DNA of 64,000 nucleotides from Mycobacterium sp. PSTR-4-N (GCF_022348085.1 NZ_JAKRFN010000018.1:1-64000); one strand, 5' to 3'. Shown: positions 41,406 to 49,390, numbered from the stretch's first letter. Made by a program: numbers and translations. The notes: generated by a model from the letters alone, not told the origin.

Positions 41406-42455
41406 CTAGAGAACGCAGCCGAGCAGAATCGGTTCGGGTGTGAGATCAATCCCGAACCGCGCCGCGACGCCGTCGCGAATCGTCCTGGCCAGCGCGATCA
41501 CGTCCGCGCTCGTCGCGCCGCCACGGTTGGTCAGCGCCAGCGCGTGCTTGGTCGACAGCCGTGCAGGCGCATCCGGCCCGGGGTAGCCCTTGCTGAAACC
41601 GGCGTGCTCGACGAGCCAACCCGCGGCCATCTTGACCCCGCCGGGGGCCGGATAGCGGGGCACCCCGCCCCTCACCTGATCGAGAATGCGCCGGTACTGC
41701 TCCTCGGTGACGACCGGATTGGTGAAGAACGAGCCGACGCTCCAGGTGTCGTGATCGGCCGCGTCGAGCACCATGCCCTTGCCCGCCCGCAGCGCGAGCA
41801 CCGTCTCGCGCACCCGCGCAGGGTCGGCGCGCTCCCCCGGCGCCACGCCCAGCGCCGCGGCCAGCTCGCCGTAGCGCAGCGGGGCGCTGCGGCCTGACGC
41901 GTCGAGCCGGAACTCCACCTCGAGCACCACCGCCACCGGAGCGCCCTTGAGAATGCTTGTGCGGTAACCGAATCGGAGATGGTCCGGGGAGACCCAGCGG
42001 TCCTCGCTGGTGTCCCAGTCCAGCAGGCGCACCCTGCTGATCGTGTCGGCCACCTCGGCGCCGTACGCCCCGACGTTCTGCACCGGCGTCGCACCTGTGG
42101 ACCCGGGAATCCCGGAGAGGCACTCCAGCCCGCCCAGCCCGTGCGCGAGCGACGCCGCGACGACCTCGTCCCAGACCGCGCCCGCCTCGGCGCGCAGCAG
42201 TGGCCCGTCGACGGTGACACCACGGGTGGCGATCCGCACCACCGTCGGCGGCCGCAGGTCGTCGGCGAGAACCACGTTGGAGCCACCGGCCAGGATCAGC
42301 GCCTCCGGCCCGACCGCGCGCAGCACGTCGACCAGCTCCTCGGTCGTGGCGCACGTGACCACGCGGTCCGCGACAGGCCCGACGCGCAGCGTGGTCAGCG
42401 GCGCCAGCGGCACATTCTCGGCGACCGCCACGCCCGCGATAGACGGAGTGACCAC
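41406..42455 (-). CDS. murB: UDP-N-acetylenolpyruvoylglucosamine reductase
   Basis: Second step of muramic acid synthesis: FAD/NADPH reduction of UDP-GlcNAc-enolpyruvate to UDP-MurNAc. 349 residues: FAD-binding ILAGGSNVVLADD, GLECLSGIPGSTGATPVQNVG, YRTSILKG, the catalytic Ser in SVGSFFTNPVV and C-terminal Glu region (TPEPILLGCVL). GTG at 42455 is preferred because a -10 box (TACCGT) lies 8 nt upstream and the N-terminus then fits the family. ATG at 42494 would overlap the divergent gene. Confidence 0.93.
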   Translation of the reverse strand: MVTPSIAGVAVAENVPLAPLTTLRVGPVADRVVTCATTEELVDVLRAVGPEALILAGGSNVVLADDLRPPTVVRIATRGVTVDGPLLRAEAGAVWDEVVAASLAHGLGGLECLSGIPGSTGATPVQNVGAYGAEVADTISRVRLLDWDTSEDRWVSPDHLRFGYRTSILKGAPVAVVLEVEFRLDASGRSAPLRYGELAAALGVAPGERADPARVRETVLALRAGKGMVLDAADHDTWSVGSFFTNPVVTEEQYRRILDQVRGGVPRYPAPGGVKMAAGWLVEHAGFSKGYPGPDAPARLSTKHALALTNRGGATSADVIALARTIRDGVAARFGIDLTPEPILLGCVL

Positions 42456-42463
42456 GGGCGGTA

Positions 42464-42473
42464 ACGGTAGCGT
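42464..42473. promoter_or_regulatory. overlapping divergent -10 elements of murB and the DUF2505 gene
   Basis: Within ACGGTAGCGT the minus strand reads TACCGT (42469-42464), 8 nt before the murB GTG, and the plus strand reads TAGCGT (42468-42473), 8 nt before the ATG at 42482. The two boxes share two base pairs, so RNA polymerase could serve only one gene at a time. Both mRNAs would be leaderless. Confidence 0.55.
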
Positions 42474-42481
42474 GGTTTGCC

Positions 42482-42988
42482 ATGCCGCGTTCATTCGACA
42501 TGGCCGCCGAGTACGGGGGCACCGTCGAACAGGTGCACCGCGCATTCGCCGACGAGGAGTACTGGCTGGTCCGGCTCGGCGACTCCGGCGCCGACCACGC
42601 CACCCTCGACGAGATGACCATCGGTGCAGACGGTGGCTTGCGCATCAAGACCACGCAGACGCTGCGCGCCGACCGGTTGCCGGCCGTCGTCACGCAGTTC
42701 CACCGGGGAGATCTCAGCTTCGTCCGCGAGGAGCGCTGGGCGCCCGTCGTCGACGGCCGAACCTCGGCCACGGTGTCCGGGTCCATTCCCGGCGCCCCCG
42801 CCGGATTGCGGGGTGACGCGGTCCTGGCGCCGACCGGGACGGGCTCGCGATTGGCGTTCACCGCGACCGTCGAGGTCCGGGTGCCGCTGGTGGGCGGCAA
42901 GATCGAGAACTTCATCGGCCACCAACTGGTCGACCTGCTGATCGCCGAACAACGGTTCACCACCGTGTGGATCGCCGAGAACAGCTGA
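42482..42988 (+). CDS. DUF2505 protein (Rv0481c-like, START-like fold)
   Basis: A 168-residue DUF2505 protein (SRPBCC/START-like fold by family): RSFDMAAEYGGTVEQVHRAF, WLVRLGDSGADHATL and a C-terminal helix FIGHQLVDLLIAEQRF. Such folds bind hydrophobic ligands, but no function is established. ATG at 42482 without a Shine-Dalgarno; leaderless start predicted. 8 bp before the next gene. Confidence 0.86.
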   Translation: MPRSFDMAAEYGGTVEQVHRAFADEEYWLVRLGDSGADHATLDEMTIGADGGLRIKTTQTLRADRLPAVVTQFHRGDLSFVREERWAPVVDGRTSATVSGSIPGAPAGLRGDAVLAPTGTGSRLAFTATVEVRVPLVGGKIENFIGHQLVDLLIAEQRFTTVWIAENS

Positions 42989-42996
42989 GGGAGACG

Positions 42997-43788
42997 GTGA
43001 CCGGTTCCCGTCCGCTCGGCGCGGTGACGCGGGGCACGACCGGGCACAACCGGCTGCGGCGCAGTGACCGGTGGCTGGTCCACTCGGCGCGGGTGCGCAC
43101 CGCGCTGCAGAGCGCCGCCGACCCGCTGGTCGTCGACCTCGGATACGGCGCGCTGCCGGTGACGACGCTGGAACTCGCGGTGCGGCTGCGCCAGGTGCGC
43201 TCCGACGTGCGCGTGCTGGGTCTGGAGATCGACCCGCACCGGGTGGAGGTGGCCCGCGCGGCGGCCGGACCCGGGGTCGACTTCGCCCGTGGGGGCTTCG
43301 AGCTCGCCGGACACCGACCGGTGCTGGTGCGGGCGTTCAACGTGCTGCGCCAGTACCCGCTCGATGCGGTCGCCGACGCGTGGGCGGCGATGCGGGATGG
43401 GCTGACCCCGGGTGGGCTGATCGTCGACGGCACCTGCGACGAGCTGGGACGGCGCTGCTGCTGGGTGCTGCTCGACGCGACCTCGGCGGTGAGCCTGACG
43501 CTGGCCTGCGACCCGTTCGCGATCGACAGACCGTCGGATCTTGCCGAGCGGCTACCCAAGGTGCTGATCCACCACAACGTGCCCGGCCAGCCCATCCACA
43601 CACTGCTCACCGCCTGCGACCGGGCGTGGGTCAGCAGCGCCCCTCACGGCGTGTTCGGGCCCCGGGTGCGGTGGAGAGCGATGATGGAAATCCTTGCTGC
43701 ACAGGGGTTTCCGGTGACCACGCCACGGCGGCCGCTGCGCGACGGGGTGCTGACGGTGCCGTGGTCAGCGGTCGCACCGCTGGGCTGA
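42997..43788 (+). CDS. class I SAM-dependent methyltransferase-like protein
   Basis: A 263-residue Rossmann protein with methyltransferase-type motif I VVDLGYGALPVTTLELA (about 45-61), motif II VLGLEIDPHRVEVARA and LTPGGLIVDGTCDELG. The glycine motif (D-L-G-Y-G-A) is slightly non-standard, so activity is not assured and the substrate is unknown. GTG at 42997 with GGGAG 5 nt upstream. Probably cotranscribed with the DUF2505 gene. Confidence 0.8.
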   Translation: MTGSRPLGAVTRGTTGHNRLRRSDRWLVHSARVRTALQSAADPLVVDLGYGALPVTTLELAVRLRQVRSDVRVLGLEIDPHRVEVARAAAGPGVDFARGGFELAGHRPVLVRAFNVLRQYPLDAVADAWAAMRDGLTPGGLIVDGTCDELGRRCCWVLLDATSAVSLTLACDPFAIDRPSDLAERLPKVLIHHNVPGQPIHTLLTACDRAWVSSAPHGVFGPRVRWRAMMEILAAQGFPVTTPRRPLRDGVLTVPWSAVAPLG

Positions 43789-43863
43789 GATGTCGGCTCT
43801 TCGAGTGGACAGGTTCTCGGGAGCGTGCTGACAATGACTCGCAGGAGTTGGTGACCCCACTCC

Positions 43864-43905
43864 CCGGACGAGGTGCGTCGTACCCGGTCAGCGACAAGAC
43901 GACGC
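43864..43905 (+). promoter_or_regulatory. guanidine-III riboswitch (ykkC-III)
   Basis: The aptamer begins CCGGACGAGGTGCGTCGTAC, continues CCGGTCAGCGACAAGAC and ends GACGC. This follows the guanidine-III consensus almost base for base. The helix GCGTCGT/ACGACGC has exchanged a pair relative to the best-known aptamer (GCGCCGT/ACGGCGC) while keeping pairing. The invariant core ACGAGGTGCG...CCCGGTCAG...ACAAGAC is intact. The ribosome site GAGGAG (43908-43913) starts two bases after the aptamer and lies 5 nt before the ATG, so control is probably at translation initiation. Confidence 0.9.
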
Positions 43906-43918
43906 GTGAGGAGCACTC

Positions 43919-45082
43919 ATGTCCGACGAATCCGACTTCCCGGGCCCCGATCCGAATCTGGCCAACGCCGAAGGCGCCTGGGCTCAGCAGGCCGAAGCCC
44001 GCCTCGGTGACCGCCGCCTGCGCGAGGAGATCGACCGCGGGCTGAGCTACGGCCTCGAGGCCGCGCCGACCATCAACGACCGGACCATCTCCACGTTCGT
44101 GCGCGGGGAGAAGCCTCACTTCGCCGGCGAGCGCGGCACCTTCCTCAAATGCCCGTTCATCGAGGACGTCAACGAGGTCGACGACGCCGAGGTCGCCGTG
44201 TTCGGCGTCCCCCTCGACGCCGGCGCGACCTACCGGCCCGGCACCCGGTTCGGCCCGCAGGGCATCCGCCGCTCGACCAACCTGTTCGGCACCTACAACT
44301 ACGAGACCGGCGTGGACCTGCGCGAGCAGCTCAACATCGTCGACATCGGCGACGTCTTCACCATCCCCGGCAACCTCGAGAAGTCCTTCGACCAGATCAG
44401 CCAGGCGATGGCCCACGTCGCGAGCAAGGGCGTGATGCCGATCGTCCTCGGCGGCGATCACTCCATCGGCTTCCCGACGATCCGCGGTCTGGCGCCCTAT
44501 ATGGAGGGCAACATCGGGATCATCCACTTCGACCGCCACGTCGACACCCAGGAGACCGACCTCGACGAGCGGATGCACACCACGCCGTGGTTCCACGCCA
44601 CCAACATCAAGAACGCCCCCGCGACCAACCTGGTGCAGGTCGGGATCGGGGGGTGGCAGGCGCCTCGCGAGGGCGTCAAGGTGGGCCGCGACCGCAAGTC
44701 GACGGTCATCACCGTCGGCGACGTCGAACGCGTCGGCATCGACAAGATCGCCGAGATCGCCCTCGAGGTCGCGTGGAAGGGCGCCAAGGCGGTGTATCTG
44801 TCCTTCGACATCGACGTGATCGACGCCGGCTTCGTCCCGGGGACCGGCTGGCCCGAGCCCGGTGGCCTGCTCCCGCGTGAGGCGCTCAACCTGGTCAAGA
44901 AGATCTCCGAGCCGGGCCTGGCCGGCATCGAGGTCGTCGAGTGCTCGCCGCCGTACGACTGGGCCGAACAGACCGCACTGCTCAGCTCGCGGGTGATCCT
45001 CGACAGCCTGGCCGCCCAGATCAACTCCGGGAAACTCGGCCGCAAGGCCGCCAAGGCGAACCGTCCCGCCTGGGGTCCGTAA
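43919..45082 (+). CDS. ureohydrolase of the agmatinase family, probable guanidine hydrolase (GdmH type)
   Basis: A 387-residue binuclear metallohydrolase. Metal ligands are visible in GGDHSIG (H181), HFDRHVDTQ (D205, H207, D209) and SFDIDVID (D297, D299). Agmatinases and arginases usually read DAH here; the DRHVDTQETDLDERMHT block and an N-terminal extension of about 85 residues (LANAEGAWAQQAEARL) are, as I recall them, features of the guanidine hydrolase subgroup, which makes urea and ammonia from guanidine. The guanidine-III riboswitch immediately upstream strongly supports guanidine over agmatine. No nickel chaperone gene is nearby. Start ATG at 43919 with GAGGAG. Confidence 0.88.
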   Translation: MSDESDFPGPDPNLANAEGAWAQQAEARLGDRRLREEIDRGLSYGLEAAPTINDRTISTFVRGEKPHFAGERGTFLKCPFIEDVNEVDDAEVAVFGVPLDAGATYRPGTRFGPQGIRRSTNLFGTYNYETGVDLREQLNIVDIGDVFTIPGNLEKSFDQISQAMAHVASKGVMPIVLGGDHSIGFPTIRGLAPYMEGNIGIIHFDRHVDTQETDLDERMHTTPWFHATNIKNAPATNLVQVGIGGWQAPREGVKVGRDRKSTVITVGDVERVGIDKIAEIALEVAWKGAKAVYLSFDIDVIDAGFVPGTGWPEPGGLLPREALNLVKKISEPGLAGIEVVECSPPYDWAEQTALLSSRVILDSLAAQINSGKLGRKAAKANRPAWGP

Positions 45083-45095
45083 CTAGGCTGGCGGC

Positions 45096-45911
45096 ATGCG
45101 TATCGCGCTGGCCCAGATCCGCAGCAGCGCCGACCCGGCCGCCAACCTCGCCCTCGTCGACGAGTACACCCGCCGCGCGGCCGACGCCGGGGCGGATCTG
45201 GTGCTGTTCCCCGAAGCCACCATGTGCCGCTTCGGGGTGCCGCTGGCCCCGATCGCCGAACCGTTCGACGGGCCGTGGGCCGAGGGCGTCCGCCGGATCG
45301 CCGAGCGGGCCGGGATCGTCGCCGTCGCCGGGATGTTCGTGCCCTCCGGGGACGGACGCGTGACCAACACGCTGATCGCCACCGGCCCGGGCGTGGACGC
45401 CCGCTACGACAAGATCCACCTGTACGACGCGTTCGGATTCACCGAGTCGCGAACCGTGGCCCCGGGCACCGAACCGGTGACGATCCTCGTCGCCGGCCTG
45501 ACGGTGGGCCTGACGCTGTGTTACGACGTCCGCTTCCCCGAGCTGTACGTCGAGCTCGCCGCGCGCGGCGCCGACGTCATCACCGTGCACGCCTCGTGGG
45601 GCACCGGGCCGGGCAAGCTCGAGCAGTGGACGTTGCTGGCGCGCGCCAGGGCGATCGACACCTCCACCGTCGTCGCCGCCGTCGGTCAGGCGTATCCGGG
45701 CGACGAACTCGCCGCCCACGGACCCACCGGCGTCGGCGGAAGCCTGGTGGCTTCGGCGCTGGGTGAGATCCTGGCGTCAGCCGGCCCCGACCCTGCGCTG
45801 CTGCTCCACGACGTCGACGTCGAGGCCGCACGGGCCGCCCGCGCCGCCGTCGCGGTCATGGACAACCGCTCAGGTTCAGCTCATCTGGGTAAGGCAGAAT
45901 CCCACAGATGA
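45096..45911 (+). CDS. carbon-nitrogen hydrolase (nitrilase superfamily amidase, Rv0480c-like)
   Basis: A 271-residue amidase. The catalytic Glu-Lys-Cys triad is LFPEATMCRFG, RYDKIHLYDAFGF and LTLCYDVRFPE. Likely hydrolyses an omega-amide or deaminated glutathione/mycothiol-type substrate; unproven. ATG at 45096, 13 bp after the guanidinase stop, so it probably shares the riboswitch-controlled transcript, although M. tuberculosis keeps this gene without the guanidinase. It overlaps the next start (ATGA). Confidence 0.88.
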   Translation: MRIALAQIRSSADPAANLALVDEYTRRAADAGADLVLFPEATMCRFGVPLAPIAEPFDGPWAEGVRRIAERAGIVAVAGMFVPSGDGRVTNTLIATGPGVDARYDKIHLYDAFGFTESRTVAPGTEPVTILVAGLTVGLTLCYDVRFPELYVELAARGADVITVHASWGTGPGKLEQWTLLARARAIDTSTVVAAVGQAYPGDELAAHGPTGVGGSLVASALGEILASAGPDPALLLHDVDVEAARAARAAVAVMDNRSGSAHLGKAESHR

Positions 45912-46744
45912 CCGATCCCTGGGCCCGTCCGCAACCGCAGCCCGGCCCACCGCCCGTACCCCCGCAGAAAGGTTCGGCCCAGAAAGGATCAGCGTTGCCG
46001 GCGAAGCTCTCGAAGTTCTTCAGCGATCCGCTGTCCATCGTCCTGGTCGCGGTGATCGTGGTCGCTCTGGTGTTGGCCGGACTGCTGGGCGGCGAACTCT
46101 ACGCGCGCAACCGGGCGGACACGGTGGTCGCCTCCACCGTCGAGTGCGTGGTGCAGGACAAGGCCACCGCGTCGTTCGGGGTGCTGCCGCCGTTCCTGAT
46201 GCAGCACATGTCGGGTCACTACACGAACATCCACATCGAGACCGCGGGCAACCAGGTTCGCGACGCCAAGGGCATGAAGCTCAACCTGGACATCAACGAC
46301 GTGCGCCTGCAGGACACCGCGAACTCGAGCGGAACCGTCGGCTCACTGGTCGCCACCATCGACTGGTCGGCCGATGGCATCAAGCAGACGATCCAGGGCG
46401 CCATCCCGCTGATCGGCAGCTTCGTCTCCGGGGTCAGCACGAACGCCGGCGACGGCACGATCGAACTCGAAGGCCCGCTCGGCAGCATCACCGCCAAGCC
46501 TCAGGTCGTCGACGGCGGCATCTCGCTGGCCGTGCAGAAGGTGACGGGGCTGGGCTTCACGCTGCCGCGCGAATCGGTGCAGCCGGCGCTCGACGCGTTC
46601 ACCTCACGGCTGACCCAGGACTACCCGATGGACATCAAGGCCGACTCGGTGTCGGTCACCGACAGCGGTGTGCAGAGCCGGTTTTCGACGCAGAACGCCT
46701 CGATGCCCAAGCAGACCGACGACCCCTGCTTCGCCAACCTGTAG
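45908..46744 (+). CDS. DUF2993-like membrane-anchored protein (Rv0479c-like)
   Basis: A 278-residue protein. A Pro/Gln-rich cytoplasmic start (1-38), one membrane helix (about 43-66, IVLVAVIVVALVLAGLLGGE) and a periplasmic beta-rich DUF2993-type domain of the LmeA kind, which may bind lipids. A single Cys near the helix (VECVVQ) is not a lipobox. ATG at 45908 overlaps the amidase stop. It converges with deoC, 9 bp apart. Confidence 0.83.
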   Translation: MTDPWARPQPQPGPPPVPPQKGSAQKGSALPAKLSKFFSDPLSIVLVAVIVVALVLAGLLGGELYARNRADTVVASTVECVVQDKATASFGVLPPFLMQHMSGHYTNIHIETAGNQVRDAKGMKLNLDINDVRLQDTANSSGTVGSLVATIDWSADGIKQTIQGAIPLIGSFVSGVSTNAGDGTIELEGPLGSITAKPQVVDGGISLAVQKVTGLGFTLPRESVQPALDAFTSRLTQDYPMDIKADSVSVTDSGVQSRFSTQNASMPKQTDDPCFANL

Positions 46745-46753
46745 CGCGGGCCG

Positions 46754-47425
46754 TCACCCCAAACCGTCGAGAACGGCGCGCGTGCCTGACAATCCGAGTC
46801 GTGTCGCGCCCGCGTTCAGCATGGCCGCCGCATCCGCTGCCGACCGGATGCCGCCGCTGGCTTTGACGCCCAGCCGACCGCCGACCGCGCCGGCCATCGC
46901 CTCGACGGCGCGGACCGAGGCACCGCCGGCGGGATGAAAACCGGTGGAGGTCTTGACGAAGTCGGCACCGGCGTCTTCGGCCACCCGGCACACGTCGGTG
47001 AGCAGCGGCCACCCGCCGAACTCCACCAGCGCCGACGATTCGACGATCACCTTGAGCACCGCGCCCGGCGTCGCGTCCCGCACCGCGGCGATGTCGGCAC
47101 GCACCACGTCGAGCTCACCGGCGATCGCGGCGCCCACGTCGATGACCATGTCGACCTCTGCGGCGCCGCTACCGACCGCCACGGCGGCCTCATGCGCTTT
47201 GATCACCGAAAGATGTTTGCCTGACGGGAATCCCACCACGGCCGCCACGGTCCGGCCCGCAGCCAGCGCCACCGCAGTCGGCACGAACGTCGGAGACACG
47301 CACACCGCGTACACGCCGAGTTCGACGGCCTCGGCAAGCAGCGCGACGATGTCGGCCTCTGTCGCTTCGGGTTTGAGCAGCGTGTGGTCGACGACGGCGG
47401 CGACGTCCGCGCGCGTGTAGCCCAT
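46754..47425 (-). CDS. deoC: deoxyribose-phosphate aldolase
   Basis: Cleaves 2-deoxyribose-5-phosphate to acetaldehyde and glyceraldehyde-3-phosphate in nucleoside salvage. 223 residues in a TIM barrel: DHTLLKPEAT, VGFPSGKH, VDMVIDVG, the catalytic lysine strand VLKVIVESS, Schiff-base lysine in ADFVKTSTGF and proton-relay lysine in GVKASGGIR. ATG at 47425 overlaps the preceding TGA by one base. Confidence 0.95.
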   Translation of the reverse strand: MGYTRADVAAVVDHTLLKPEATEADIVALLAEAVELGVYAVCVSPTFVPTAVALAAGRTVAAVVGFPSGKHLSVIKAHEAAVAVGSGAAEVDMVIDVGAAIAGELDVVRADIAAVRDATPGAVLKVIVESSALVEFGGWPLLTDVCRVAEDAGADFVKTSTGFHPAGGASVRAVEAMAGAVGGRLGVKASGGIRSAADAAAMLNAGATRLGLSGTRAVLDGLG

Positions 47426-47838
47426 CAGAACGGCTCTTCGGTGCCGCCGGGATTGCACCGGGCGGCCATCATCTGATCCGGGCTGACCTCCGGCCGCCAC
47501 GGCTCCAGGTTCCAGCTCACCTTGCCCGGCTCGGCGATCTCGGCGAACCGCCAGTGGCAGATGAACTGCTCCTTCATACCGGCGATCGCGGCATCGGGAG
47601 ACAGGGCGAGCACCTCACTCCAGGCTTCGTCGGCCTGCGCGGAGGTGCCGGGCCGTCCGGAGGTGTCGCGGCCGGCAGGGGTGGGATACACCCGCAGACT
47701 GGACAAATCACCCCACTTGGCCCAGGTGACGTGGTCGATGTAGGGCGGCGGCTGCAGCACCGGCGCGGCGACCGCGGTCGGGGCGAGGACGAGTGCCGAG
47801 GCGGCAAGACATCCGGCGGCGACCAGACTCCGTCGCAC
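47425..47838 (-). CDS. secreted DUF2599 protein (Rv0477-like)
   Basis: A 137-residue exported protein. A signal peptide (VRRSLVAAGCLAASALVLAP, ending in A-V-A-A at about 25) is followed by a DUF2599 domain with two Cys (QFICHWRF and AARCNPGG) that may form a disulfide. Function unknown. GTG at 47838 overlaps the upstream stop by one base (TAGTG). Frames continuing farther upstream pass through the neighbouring gene and were not used. Confidence 0.82.
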   Translation of the reverse strand: MRRSLVAAGCLAASALVLAPTAVAAPVLQPPPYIDHVTWAKWGDLSSLRVYPTPAGRDTSGRPGTSAQADEAWSEVLALSPDAAIAGMKEQFICHWRFAEIAEPGKVSWNLEPWRPEVSPDQMMAARCNPGGTEEPF

Positions 47839-48119
47839 TAGCGCGATTTCCCTTGCACCTCGAGGATCTTGGGCCGTACGTCGACGAGGTACACGCCGGC
47901 GGCCACCGCGGCGATCGCGACACCGGTGATGCCCAGGACCAGGGCGAGCAGACCCGCGACACCGAGGATCACGAGCCAGACCGGCTTGGTCAGCTTGTCG
48001 GCCGCGGGGTAGGCGTCGGTTCGCTGCATCGCGGCATGGACGAACGCATACGCCGTCGTCGCCAGAATGGCGAACTGCAACGCGATGAGGACGTAACCCG
48101 TCAGGCCTTGGAGCTCCAC
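47838..48119 (-). CDS. DUF2516 membrane protein (Rv0476-like)
   Basis: A 93-residue protein with a helix at about 8-28 and two hydrophobic segments at 46-80 (PVWLVILGVAGLLALVLGIT), typical of DUF2516. Function unknown. GTG at 48119. It follows the hbhA terminator hairpin by about 30 bp and is coupled to the secreted protein gene. Confidence 0.82.
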   Translation of the reverse strand: MELQGLTGYVLIALQFAILATTAYAFVHAAMQRTDAYPAADKLTKPVWLVILGVAGLLALVLGITGVAIAAVAAGVYLVDVRPKILEVQGKSR

Positions 48120-48151
48120 GCTCCACAGCCTAGGCGGGTTACGTCCCCTTT

Positions 48152-48175
48152 TCGACTTCCCGGGTCGGGAGTCGA
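48152..48175 (-). terminator. hairpin terminator after hbhA
   Basis: TCGACTTCCCG/CGGGAGTCGA forms a 10-bp stem with one bulge and a GGT loop, starting 1 bp after the hbhA stop (TAA, 48177-48179). No U-tract follows. Confidence 0.65.
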
Positions 48176-48176
48176 C

Positions 48177-48809
48177 TTACTTCTGGGTGACCTTCTTGGC
48201 CGGGGCCTTCTTGGCCGGGGCCTTCTTCGCGGTGGCCTTGGCCGGGGCCTTCTTGGCCGGAGCCTTCGCCGGGGCCTTCTTGGCGGCGGTCTTCACCGGC
48301 TCGGCGGCCGACTCGGCGCGCTTGGGCAGCTCCACGCCGACCAGTTTGGCGGCACGCTCACCGACCGCGCGGGTCTGCGAGGCGACGTTGCCCAGTGCTT
48401 CCTGGGTCAGCTCCACGGCCTGGTCGGTGTACTCCTCGACCCGGCTGGCGGCACCCTCGAGAGCCGGCTGGCTGCGCAGACGCTCCAGAGCGGCCTCGCC
48501 GCGCTCGATCAGCTTGGTGTAGGCCGTCTGCGCGTTCTCGGCGTAGCTCTCGGCGAACTTGCGCAGCTCTTCGGAGTTCAGCTTCTCGCGGATGTCACCG
48601 AACTGCGCCGGCAGATCTTCCTGCAGCTTGGTGATGCGGGCGCGGCTCTCCTCGACGCGGGTCTCGGCGTCGGAGCGGGCGTCGCCGGCACGCTCGCGCA
48701 GCGTCGCGACGATCTCGTTGACGCGCTCGAGCGCGAGGTCCGCGGCGCCGACCGCGGCGAGCAGCGGGGCCTTCAGGTCGTCGATGTCGAGCTGGTTCTT
48801 CTCAGCCAT
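48177..48809 (-). CDS. hbhA: heparin-binding haemagglutinin (HBHA)
   Basis: Surface adhesin of mycobacteria that binds heparan sulphate on epithelial cells. 210 residues: a long alpha-helical coiled coil (about 10-160) and a Lys/Ala/Pro C-terminal heparin-binding tail (about 165-210) made of AAKKAPAK-type repeats, which are lysine-methylated in known HBHAs. No signal peptide. ATG at 48809, 11 bp after the HTH regulator's stop. Confidence 0.95.
   Translation of the reverse strand: MAEKNQLDIDDLKAPLLAAVGAADLALERVNEIVATLRERAGDARSDAETRVEESRARITKLQEDLPAQFGDIREKLNSEELRKFAESYAENAQTAYTKLIERGEAALERLRSQPALEGAASRVEEYTDQAVELTQEALGNVASQTRAVGERAAKLVGVELPKRAESAAEPVKTAAKKAPAKAPAKKAPAKATAKKAPAKKAPAKKVTQK
48187..48290. 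repeat. GC-rich tandem repeats encoding the HBHA lysine-rich tail
   Basis: Imperfect copies of GGCCGGGGCCTTCTTGGC and variants repeat every 15-18 bp through the 3' end of hbhA. All spacings keep frame; unit number is likely to vary between strains. Confidence 0.8.
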
Positions 48810-48820
48810 GGTGTTTCCTT

Positions 48821-49294
48821 TCAGTGAGGGACAGAGGTCTCGGGTGATTCATGAGGTGATCCGGTGATCTGCAGGAGGCTGTCTTCGGATGGGGCCTGAT
48901 CCGCCTGCGCGGCAGCCTCGAGCAGCGCCGCCTCGTTCTGCTGACAGAACGACGTGTAGATGTCGAGCAGCACCTGCTTCTGCCGCTCGTTGATCGCCGT
49001 GTCGGTGATGATGGCGTCGCGCACCTGATTGGTCTCACTGGGCTCGAGGATCCCTGCCCGGATGTAGAGCACCTCCGCCGACACCCTCAGCGCTTTGGCG
49101 ATCTGGTTCAGCACGTCCGCCGAGGGTTTGCGCAATCCCCGCTCGATCTGGCTGAGGTAGGGATTGCTGACACCGGCTTTCTCGGCGAGCTGCCGCACAG
49201 AGACGTGCGCGGCCTCTCGCTGGGATCGGATGAAGCTGCCGATGTCCTGGGCGGCGTTGGTGACGACCGCGGCGAGGTTCTCGTCCTGTGCCAT
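48821..49294 (-). CDS. XRE-family HTH transcriptional regulator upstream of hbhA (Rv0474-like)
   Basis: A 157-residue regulator: helix-turn-helix VRQLAEKAGVSNPYLSQIER then GLRKPSADVLNQIAKAL (about 33-70), a helical middle part and an acidic tail. ATG at 49294 has a near-perfect AAGGAGG 7 nt upstream. hbhA follows directly, so both share the promoter at 49344-49372. A palindrome over that promoter is a natural autoregulatory operator. Confidence 0.9.
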   Translation of the reverse strand: MAQDENLAAVVTNAAQDIGSFIRSQREAAHVSVRQLAEKAGVSNPYLSQIERGLRKPSADVLNQIAKALRVSAEVLYIRAGILEPSETNQVRDAIITDTAINERQKQVLLDIYTSFCQQNEAALLEAAAQADQAPSEDSLLQITGSPHESPETSVPH

Positions 49295-49343
49295 GGCTCG
49301 CCTCCTTCGCTGCCGTGGGGTATCCGAAATGACCGACGTTTCC

Positions 49344-49372
49344 ACGGTACGGCGGAGTGCTAACTTTTGCAA
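49344..49372 (-). promoter_or_regulatory. SigA-type promoter of the regulator-hbhA operon
   Basis: On the minus strand: -35 TTGCAA (49372-49367), 17-bp spacer, -10 TACCGT (49349-49344). Transcription would start about 44 nt before the ATG at 49294. Confidence 0.65.
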
Positions 49373-49378
49373 GCACTC
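49355..49378. promoter_or_regulatory. inverted repeat GAGTGCT-N10-AGCACTC over the promoter
   Basis: Perfect 7-bp arms (49355-49361 and 49372-49378) that span the -35 box and spacer of the hbhA operon promoter. Likely operator for the adjacent HTH protein. It resembles CIRCE half-sites but in reversed order, so HrcA control is not proposed. Confidence 0.5.
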
Positions 49379-49390
49379 AGTTAGCGCAGG

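Noticed and set aside
42456..42545. Longer murB starts (42494 or 42545)
   Set aside because: They would run through both -10 boxes and into the divergent DUF2505 gene, and do not match the MurB N-terminus.
43919..45082. Plain agmatinase (polyamine synthesis)
   Set aside because: The guanidine-III riboswitch and the DRHVDTQ motif point to guanidine as substrate; agmatinase is kept only as the family name.
49355..49378. CIRCE heat-shock element before the hbhA operon
   Set aside because: CIRCE is TTAGCACTC-N9-GAGTGCTAA; here the half-sites are in the opposite order and spacing, so HrcA binding is not supported.
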